Origin: Halobacteriovorax vibrionivorans
GTDB taxonomy: Bacteria > Bdellovibrionota > Bacteriovoracia > Bacteriovoracales > Bacteriovoracaceae
Reading direction: 5' to 3'
NCBI RefSeq assembly: GCF_003346865.1
Contig: NZ_QDKL01000001.1
Span: 558,001 to 622,000, forward strand
Length of the DNA stretch: 64,000 nucleotides
Shown: in pieces, positions 58,488 to 64,000 of the stretch
How positions within the stretch are numbered: the stretch's first letter is position 1
Layout: each line of letters opens with the position of its first letter
The notes under the pieces: generated by a model
What the model saw: only the letters and a program-made list of their open reading frames with translations
Database searches by the model: none
Told to the model about the DNA's origin: nothing
Made by a program: the position numbers and the translations under genes

Positions 58488-58664
58488 GCATGTTGCTAAC
58501 TTTAGCAAAGCTAAAGTGTCGCTTTTCCTTTGCGATAACTTTCCCATTGCTCCTGAGAAAACAAAACCGACATAAACGTCGGTTTGTTTAAATCGCTTTT
58601 TAGCTAAAGATTGGGGAGCTAACACTGCATCATATCTTAGCTTCGCTAAGATGCTGCAGCTGTT
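58431..58664. repeat. 234-bp direct repeat, unit A (covers 3' end of the saccharopine dehydrogenase gene)
   Basis: Starts inside the gene end, near-identical to 58665 onward for about 125 bp. It contains hairpins CTTTAGC-AAA-GCTAAAG (58500-58516) and AAACCGAC-ATAAAC-GTCGGTTT (58564-58585). A TTTTTAGCTAAAGATTGGGGAGCTAAC block follows, then a third hairpin built on ATCTTAGC-TTC-GCTAAGAT within CTGCA/TGCAG arms. The second hairpin has T-rich flanks on both strands and can terminate the convergent genes. Confidence 0.75.
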
Positions 58665-58860
58665 TTTACATGGTCGCATGCTAAAGAGATTTTTGAAACG
58701 AAGAAGTCTGCTAATAAGTAAGCATGTTGCTAACTTTAGCAAAGCTAAAGTGTCGCTTTTCCTTTGCGATAACTTTCCCATTGCTCCTGAGACAACGAAG
58801 CCGGGCTTGAACCCGGCTTGTTGAAATAATTTTTTTAGCTAAAGACTGGGGAGCTAGCGC
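58665..58860. repeat. direct repeat, unit B
   Basis: Second copy of the unit. The CTTTAGC-AAA-GCTAAAG hairpin (58734-58750) is identical. The next hairpin holds the same place and size but reads AAGCCGGG-CTTGAA-CCCGGCTT (58798-58819). The block TTTTTTTAGCTAAAGACTGGGGAGCTAGC follows. The copied gene end here has no start codon or function. Confidence 0.75.
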
Positions 58861-58953
58861 CGCAAACAATAGACTGGCCTTTATGGTCACGATGACCGGT
58901 ATGTCAGCGAGAGGCAGGAGCCGAAGCTGACGAGGGCGGCCAATTTTGCGGGG
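58857..58953. other. multi-branched inverted-repeat element
   Basis: Outer arms CCGCAAA and TTTTGCGG, next arms TGGCC and GGCCA. Inside are two hairpins: GGTCA-CGA-TGACC, and GTCAGC/GCTGAC enclosing GGC-AGGA-GCC. It takes the position of the third hairpin of unit A but is longer and GC-rich. It could fold as RNA on either strand or as a cruciform, directly beyond the peptidase stop codon. Confidence 0.55.
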
Positions 58954-58955
58954 CA

Positions 58956-60989
58956 CTAAATTAGACCACCACGTCTAAGTAGTGCATCAACCTCTGGCTC
59001 ACGGCCACGGAATCTCTTATAAAGATCCATTGGGTGTTCTGAGCCACCTTTTTCAAGGATATTCTCTCTAAAACGATCAGCAATTGTCGTATTAAAAATC
59101 CCTTCCTCTAGGAAAAGTTCAAATGCATCAGCATCAAGAACTTCTGCCCACTTATATGAGTAGTATCCAGCAGAATATCCACCAGCAAAGATATGTCCAA
59201 ATGCTGTAGAAGTCATTGTTCCTGGAATCTTTGGAAGAAGTTGAACATCCTTAGTTGCTAGAGTTTCAAATTCTTCTACATTTGTAATATTTGAAGGATC
59301 ACCTGAATGCCATGCCATATCAAGAAGCCCAAGACTTAGTTGGCGAATCGTGTGACGTCCTTCACCAAAGTTTGAACTATCTTTTAGCTTTTGAACTAAT
59401 TCTTCTGGGATTAGCTCTCCTGTTTCATAGTGCTTAGCAAATAGATCAAGACATTCTTTTTCAAATGCCCAGTTTTCCATTATTTGAGAAGGAAGTTCAA
59501 CGAAGTCCCAGAATACATTTGGACCAGAAAGCATACGGTACTGACATTTTGTTAGAATACCATGAAGTGCGTGTCCAAATTCGTGGAATAGAGTCGTCAC
59601 TTCATTAAAAGTTAGAAGTGAAGGCTTTGTTGTCGTTGGCTTTGTAAAGTTACAAACGTTAGCAATATGTGGACGGATATCCTCACCATTTTGAACATAT
59701 TGTTCTCTAAATGCAGTCATCCATGCTCCACCACGCTTTGAAGAACGTGGGAAGTAGTCACCGTAGAATAATGAAATAAAGTTACCATCGCGATCTGTAA
59801 TTTCATAAGTCATTACATCATCGTGATACTTTGGAACATTACTAACTTCTTTAAAGTTTAGTCCGTATAATTTTGTTGCAACTTCAAATACTCCATTAAG
59901 AACATTTTCTAATTTGAAGTATGGCTTAAGCATTTCATCATCAATGCTATACTTTTCTTTCTTTAACTTCTCATAGTAGTACATATAGTCCCATGATGCG
60001 AAGTCTTCGATACCATCTTTTTCTTTTGCATATGCTTTTACTTCATCCATATGCTCAAGTGCAGCTGGCATGGCTTTGTCTTTTAATTGGTTTAAAAGAT
60101 CAAAAACATTCTTTGCACTCATTGCCATGCGCTCTTCTAAAATATAGTCCGCGTGGCTCTTATAACCAAGAATCCCAGCTCTTTCATGTCTAAGCATAGC
60201 GATTCTCTTAACGATTTCTTGGTTATCAAGTTCATCACCCTTAGCACACTTTGTCCCAGAAGCGATTGTCATCTGCTTTCTTAGCTCACGATTTTGGGCA
60301 TAAGTAATGAATGGCCCAAAGCTTGGATAATCAAGAGTGAAAACCCACTTACCATCATGACCTTTTTCAGTAGCTGTCATTGCAGCAGCTTCAATAAGTC
60401 CTTCAGGAAGTCCAGCAAGATCTTCTTGATTATCAATTACCATTTCAAAACGATTCGTTTCTTTTAAAAGATGATCAGAGAACTCAAGACCTAACTTAGA
60501 AAGTTCTTCATCAATCTTTCTTACCTTATTCTTATCATCTTCATTTAAAAGAGCACCGTTTCTTACAAAGCCTTTGTAGATTTTGTTAAGAAGTGTAGTT
60601 TGCTCAGCATTTAAATCTTCATTCTCTTTGTTATCAAAAACAACTTTAACCTTTGCAAATAAGTCAGCATCAAGGTTAACGTCATTTCCATGTGCAGTTA
60701 AAAGAGGAGAGAACTCTTTTGCAATCTCATTCATCTCATCATTTGTATTTGCAGATTTTAGGTTAAAGAAGATCATTGAAATATCTTCAATAGCGCTTCC
60801 AGAAGTTGCATATGGCTCAATAATATTGGCAAATGTTAGCTCTCCATCAAAGTTTTTAATGGCCTCGATTTCTTCTTTGTGCATCTTAATGGCCTCTTTA
60901 ATGGCCGGCATATAGTGCTCATTTTTGATCTTATCAAATGGTCTTGCGCCATATGGATTCGTAAATTTCTCTAATAATGGATTAGACAT
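58956..60989 (-). CDS. M3-family zinc oligopeptidase (oligopeptidase A/Dcp type)
   Basis: A 677-residue cytoplasmic thimet-type metallopeptidase that degrades short peptides. The zinc motif FHEFGHALHG has ligands His469 and His473 and catalytic Glu470, and the downstream Glu ligand lies in the ENWAFEKECL region. N-terminal NPLLEKFTNPYGARPFDKIKNEHYMPAI and C-terminal YSYKWAEVLDADAFELF, LEKGGSEHPMDLYKRFRGREPEVDALLRRGGL are characteristic of the OpdA/Dcp branch. Length is normal. It would complete digestion of imported peptides, which fits the Opp/Dpp-type importer in this window. Confidence 0.95.
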   Translation of the reverse strand: MSNPLLEKFTNPYGARPFDKIKNEHYMPAIKEAIKMHKEEIEAIKNFDGELTFANIIEPYATSGSAIEDISMIFFNLKSANTNDEMNEIAKEFSPLLTAHGNDVNLDADLFAKVKVVFDNKENEDLNAEQTTLLNKIYKGFVRNGALLNEDDKNKVRKIDEELSKLGLEFSDHLLKETNRFEMVIDNQEDLAGLPEGLIEAAAMTATEKGHDGKWVFTLDYPSFGPFITYAQNRELRKQMTIASGTKCAKGDELDNQEIVKRIAMLRHERAGILGYKSHADYILEERMAMSAKNVFDLLNQLKDKAMPAALEHMDEVKAYAKEKDGIEDFASWDYMYYYEKLKKEKYSIDDEMLKPYFKLENVLNGVFEVATKLYGLNFKEVSNVPKYHDDVMTYEITDRDGNFISLFYGDYFPRSSKRGGAWMTAFREQYVQNGEDIRPHIANVCNFTKPTTTKPSLLTFNEVTTLFHEFGHALHGILTKCQYRMLSGPNVFWDFVELPSQIMENWAFEKECLDLFAKHYETGELIPEELVQKLKDSSNFGEGRHTIRQLSLGLLDMAWHSGDPSNITNVEEFETLATKDVQLLPKIPGTMTSTAFGHIFAGGYSAGYYSYKWAEVLDADAFELFLEEGIFNTTIADRFRENILEKGGSEHPMDLYKRFRGREPEVDALLRRGGLI

Positions 60990-61020
60990 ATAGACTCCTA
61001 AATATAGTTTATGAATATTT

Positions 61021-62238
61021 TTACGCTGAACGAAATTTATAGGCCATAAATGAGGCCAGAGATATCCAGAGTAACACTGATATTAGTAGCATATTCTGAG
61101 TGAAAGCTAAACTTGTAAAGACTAATAATAATGCTGAAATCCCCATTTTTGACGCACGGTACACAATCATATCAACAATATACTTGGCCCCATACTTTTG
61201 TTTCTGCGTTAAAGGGAAATAGAGCATCTCCTTTGCTGCAGAGAATATAGAATAGTCGAGCCCTTTAAAACCAACAAAGAGGATTGCCGTTCCTAGAAGA
61301 CCTAAGAATTGACCGCGATCCAATATAATTAAGACAAGGAAAACCACTGGAACCAAAATATGTACTATTGGAATTTTTAAATACTTAAAAGCAATTGGAA
61401 TAACTAAGAGTTGAACAACAAGAGAGAGAATATTAATGGAAGAATATATATTTCCAAGATATGCACCTTTTGCATCAGCACTCTCAAAAACCTCTAGGCC
61501 GAGATTAAACTTAAAGTTAGCAAGATTAATAACGAATTGAGATAAAATAATTAATCCACAAATCGAAAAGACGTAAGCCTTCTTTCCTTCTAGAGAAGTT
61601 ATTGGAGACTTATCTTTTGCTTCAAGAAACTGCTTTTGAGTAAAACTAAAAATTAAAATCACGAGTGCCAAAACAAATAAACCTGCACTTGCCGCATAAA
61701 AAACACCGACGTTCTTCATAAGACTAGTGGTTAATAGACCACCAAAGACACCACCAATAGAACCTAAAGCGCCAAGAGGGCCATAGACAAGTTTTGCTGT
61801 TTTAATATTGATTACAGAGTTTAAATAACCCAATGACAAATGAACAACGAGAATAATATAAACTTCTTTCCATACTGCAAAGACACCACTACCAAATGCT
61901 ACTCCATTAAATGAAGCAATAAGGGCCCCGCCCATTAAGGCAATCGACGTTGCAACAATTGTATTAAAGATTGCACCAATCGAATAAAGTGTCTGTAAGA
62001 TATTGATGATGCTAACACTAATTCCTAAGAACATTACAGAGCTTAACCAGATCCATGGAGTGCTTTTTGCACCATAGCTATCAATAAATAATGCCGTAGC
62101 ACTTGAGCGAATCATAGGATAGGAGAAGAAAGCTAAAAATAGAGTTAGTGTTACGACAAAAATATTTTTTCGTTCAGAAACACTTAATGAAAGAAATCCG
62201 TGATGAATTTCTTTAACAGCAGTAATAAGACTTTTCAT
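61021..62238 (-). CDS. ADP/ATP-translocase-like (TLC/Npt1) or related MFS carrier
   Basis: A 405-residue membrane protein with about eleven to twelve hydrophobic segments. The C-terminal part has AAKEMLYFPLTQKQKYGAKYIVDMIVYRASKMGISAL. This resembles the signature region of the ATP:ADP antiporter (NTT/TlcA) family, where obligate intracellular bacteria and plastids exchange nucleotides. The N-terminal half is more MFS-like (FLAFFSYPMIRSSATALFIDSYGAKSTPW). Known nucleotide transporters average 480-500 residues, so this one is short and may have another substrate. The 206-aa secreted-protein gene upstream ends in the first base of its ATG. Confidence 0.65.
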   Translation of the reverse strand: MKSLITAVKEIHHGFLSLSVSERKNIFVVTLTLFLAFFSYPMIRSSATALFIDSYGAKSTPWIWLSSVMFLGISVSIINILQTLYSIGAIFNTIVATSIALMGGALIASFNGVAFGSGVFAVWKEVYIILVVHLSLGYLNSVINIKTAKLVYGPLGALGSIGGVFGGLLTTSLMKNVGVFYAASAGLFVLALVILIFSFTQKQFLEAKDKSPITSLEGKKAYVFSICGLIILSQFVINLANFKFNLGLEVFESADAKGAYLGNIYSSINILSLVVQLLVIPIAFKYLKIPIVHILVPVVFLVLIILDRGQFLGLLGTAILFVGFKGLDYSIFSAAKEMLYFPLTQKQKYGAKYIVDMIVYRASKMGISALLLVFTSLAFTQNMLLISVLLWISLASFMAYKFRSA

Positions 62239-62816
62239 TATTCAATCACCATTAAAGAGAACTTCTTACCCTCTAAAGACGAAATAGTCGAAAGATCAAA
62301 CCACTTACCTGTCTCTAATTTAATATTTAAAAGGTCCTTACGAGTGTTTTTACTAATGAGATCTAATGAATATGATCCCGCTTTTTTATGACAGATCATA
62401 GACAGCTGAGTGCCACTTAGATCTAAATCAAATTCATCTCCATTCATTGAGATTAATTCTGAAATAGATTCAGAAACTTTATCTTCGATAGTTGTTTCTT
62501 CTTTTAATTTAAACTTACAAAATTCAGAATTAAAAATAGGTATCGTATTAACTTCAATATCAGAGCGAAAATGAGATTTTATAATTTTAGAAATAAAGAT
62601 TTGACGAGTGGGTTTAACTTTTACATCTAAACAATGAGACTTTGGAAGAATCTTTATGGACTCACCCTCAATTAGATATTCTTTAATTTTTAAACGAGTT
62701 GCGTGAATAGAAGGACCTTTCTTAAAACAAAACTCCATTGCATTAACTGATAATGCAATGAAAGCTATTGTAAATATTTTAAGAATCTTGGTCGTCCTCT
62801 TGTAAGTAAGTATCAC
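62238..62816 (-). CDS. secreted protein of unknown function
   Basis: I start it at GTG 62816, preceded by a GAAGG-type ribosome site. This gives a basic n-region (VILTYKRTTKILK) and signal peptide IFTIAFIALSVNA, product about 192 residues. An open frame further upstream to 62858 lies within the regulator gene. The mature protein has a repeating strand pattern (IKILPKSHCLDVKVKPTRQIFISKIIKS) and four Cys residues. No family recognised; the pattern is not unlike flagellar FlgA or SAF-type periplasmic proteins, but too weak to claim. It sits between the DtxR regulator and the carrier gene. Confidence 0.55.
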   Translation of the reverse strand: MILTYKRTTKILKIFTIAFIALSVNAMEFCFKKGPSIHATRLKIKEYLIEGESIKILPKSHCLDVKVKPTRQIFISKIIKSHFRSDIEVNTIPIFNSEFCKFKLKEETTIEDKVSESISELISMNGDEFDLDLSGTQLSMICHKKAGSYSLDLISKNTRKDLLNIKLETGKWFDLSTISSLEGKKFSLMVIE

Positions 62817-63342
62817 CCTTCTGCCCTTCCATGAACTCTTCAGCAGACTTAAAGTCACAAAGACTTAAAGTTGTTTTAAAATTAAAACCTTTAGGTAGTT
62901 TACCATCTTTTGCTAAATCGTCACATGAGCAAGAAAGTGTCTTCATGAAATCGAAGAATTTCGTACTAGTTTCCTCGCTTAAAAGGTGCTCAATCATACA
63001 TGAATCTTTTTCAGCAATATCTTCAGAAACACCTACAAAATCTTTTAGGAAATAGTAAAGAAGAGTTCTTGATGTAAGAGTGCGATGAACTTCATCATGA
63101 CCCTTGTCTGTCAGAAGAAGAAACTTTGTATCGTCTTCTTCTTTAACAAGTTCTCTTTTCTTAAGATTATTTAAAGCTGTTGATACAGAACCTTTTGTCA
63201 GTCCTAAATCTTTGGCGATATCAGTTACACGAGCATAACCTTTTTCTTCCTTCAATTTATGGATGGCCAACAGGTAGTGGACCATTGAATGTGACAGTTC
63301 TGCTTCACGTGGTTTTTTATCTTTCGTATCTAAATTGGCCAT
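62779..63342 (-). CDS. DtxR/MntR-family metal-dependent transcriptional regulator
   Basis: A regulator of about 187 residues from ATG 63342 (MANLDTKDKK); a GTG at 63354 would add four residues. The winged-helix DNA-binding domain covers about 15-75 (MVHYLLAIHKLKEEKGYARVTDIAKDLGLTKGSVSTALNNLKKRELVKE). The dimerisation and metal-binding domain follows (LLYYFLKDFVGVSEDIAEKDSCMIEHLLSEET), with Cys, Glu and His as usual metal ligands. A C-terminal CSCDDL adds Cys. Members sense Mn(II) or Fe(II) and repress uptake genes. The two downstream genes overlap in series, so it may control the secreted protein and carrier as well as itself. Confidence 0.9.
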   Translation of the reverse strand: MANLDTKDKKPREAELSHSMVHYLLAIHKLKEEKGYARVTDIAKDLGLTKGSVSTALNNLKKRELVKEEDDTKFLLLTDKGHDEVHRTLTSRTLLYYFLKDFVGVSEDIAEKDSCMIEHLLSEETSTKFFDFMKTLSCSCDDLAKDGKLPKGFNFKTTLSLCDFKSAEEFMEGQKGDTYLQEDDQDS

Positions 63343-63359
63343 GATATTTCTCACAAATT

Positions 63360-63377
63360 AGGTTATAGCTATAATCT
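63360..63377 (-). promoter_or_regulatory. operator-like palindrome upstream of the DtxR-family gene
   Basis: Perfect TTATAGCTATAA core (63363-63374), extended by one mismatch and two matching pairs on each side. It overlaps or follows the predicted -10 box, so binding would block transcription. Autorepression is an inference. Confidence 0.5.
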
Positions 63378-63401
63378 AGCAATTTCAGGTATTTTTGGCA
63401 A
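63373..63401 (-). promoter_or_regulatory. promoter of the DtxR-family gene
   Basis: TTGCCA, 17 bp, then TAGATT on minus: near-consensus spacing, placed about 30 bp before the start codons. Confidence 0.45.
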
Positions 63402-63578
63402 ATACCACAGCGCAATGTGCCCAAATTTTGGTGCATTGAAATTCCCCTTTATTTAGAGCAATAATCCCCATAACCCACTGTAATTACATTAATATACTGA
63501 CGGCACATATTACAGTCCTCCCTTGCAATGCCTCAGCGTGTTAAAATTAAAAGGAATCTAAATTATTGAGGGAAATCA

Positions 63579-64000
63579 ATGTTAAAGATAAATAAACTCA
63601 TCATTCTAGCTATTTGGGCCACTATGAATATAGATGCCTTGGCCCAGTCAGCAGGATATACAGCTCCGACTCAAGAAGATGTGAGAACGGGAAATCTTAC
63701 AGATCAAGATAAGATGAAGATGGAAAACTTCACTCATGCTGGTTATCAGAAGCGTGAGGCGGAGGAAGCGTGGGCAGAAGAATGTGGTACCGATGCTTAT
63801 TGTGACAATATTAAAAATGGTGGAGATGCCACTGAAGGTGAGAAATTCTTAGGGATGTCCCCACAACTATTTAAGGCCGTTGCTCAAGCCTACTCAATGA
63901 TTATGCCGGCAATTTCACAAGCTGGTGGTGGCGGAACCTTTGGAAAAATTGATCGCACAACAAAGAAGGATGTTACAAAAACATGGTCTGAACGTGGTGT
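63579..64000 (+). CDS. secreted protein, unknown (3' end cut by window)
   Basis: Begins at ATG 63579 with GAGGGA upstream and stays open for 140 codons to the window edge. There is a signal peptide (MLKINKLIILAIWATMNIDALAQS, cleavage after ALA). The mature part is polar, with the only two Cys close together (ECGTDAYC), and then Gly-rich and helical stretches (QLFKAVAQAYSMIMPAISQAGGGG). No family recognised. It was too far downstream and incomplete to judge its length. Confidence 0.7.
   Translation, partial: MLKINKLIILAIWATMNIDALAQSAGYTAPTQEDVRTGNLTDQDKMKMENFTHAGYQKREAEEAWAEECGTDAYCDNIKNGGDATEGEKFLGMSPQLFKAVAQAYSMIMPAISQAGGGGTFGKIDRTTKKDVTKTWSERG

Noticed and set aside
58431..58953. Integron cassette/attC sites
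   Set aside because: Palindromes lack the RYYYAAC/GTTRRRY ends, no integrase is present, and no cassette gene lies between the units.
58404..58956. Two minus-strand frames with a repeated KSDTLALLKLATCLLISRLL segment
   Set aside because: Produced by the direct repeat of hairpin DNA; no start signals, and one crosses a terminator-like hairpin.

Overview
The window is AT-rich DNA with densely packed genes, short spacers and many secreted proteins or lipoproteins. The gene content points to a marine predatory bacterium of the Bdellovibrionota, most like Bacteriovorax/Halobacteriovorax. This is an inference from a PhaR-type regulator, paired ArsA-like ATPases, an ADP/ATP-translocase-like carrier, a bacterial Suv3 helicase, a CheA-like kinase with a FecR partner, and giant repeat surface proteins. 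No rRNA or other decisive marker is present, so the genus is not proven.

Layout. 1-2621: truncated flavoprotein (HI0933 family) and a DEAD-box RNA helicase with an RG-rich tail, both on minus. 2795-4116: two small secreted proteins. 4230-10041: a signalling block in which a FecR-domain repeat protein and a CheY-like regulator are divergent from a membrane CheA-like histidine kinase. 10038-11865: LysM lipoprotein and a predicted outer-membrane barrel. 12138-30167: one 18-kb gene for a lipoprotein of about 6,000 residues, with nine tandem 104-residue repeats, a run of Cys-paired Ig-like domains and twelve LamG-like domains. It fills 28% of the window and is its most striking object. 30168-30840: a GC-rich tandem repeat with terminators, abutting tRNA-Leu(UAG) and carrying that tRNA's 3' end. 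30921-34051: a coiled-coil protein and its partner, both unrecognised. 34145-37862: dipeptide/oligopeptide ABC importer (two permeases and a binding lipoprotein, no ATPases here). 37971-40447: a LolB-like lipoprotein and a TPR lipoprotein. 40917-46377 (plus): PhaR, an outer-membrane barrel, two ArsA-like ATPases, then cystathionine beta-synthase and cystathionine gamma-lyase (reverse transsulfuration). 46374-48141: a secreted Cys-rich protein and a SpoIIE-like phosphatase lacking key acidic residues. 48290-52395: HD-GYP phosphodiesterase, a very acidic single-pass protein, an ATP-grasp-like protein and a DUF455 ferritin-like protein. 52399-55056: Suv3-like helicase. 55170-58487 (plus): nitronate monooxygenase/FabK-like enzyme, MFS exporter, lysine-forming saccharopine dehydrogenase. 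58431-58955: duplicated hairpin-rich spacer. 58956-63354 (minus): M3 oligopeptidase, ADP/ATP-carrier-like protein, secreted protein, DtxR/MntR regulator with an operator-like palindrome. 63579-64000: start of a secreted protein.

Working together: peptide uptake, an M3 oligopeptidase, reverse transsulfuration and a possible nucleotide carrier would suit a cell living on macromolecules of another cell. The giant LamG lipoprotein, LysM protein and barrels would form its surface. The CheA-like/FecR/CheY and HD-GYP proteins would sense and signal. These links are inferences from gene content; only the adjacency is seen.
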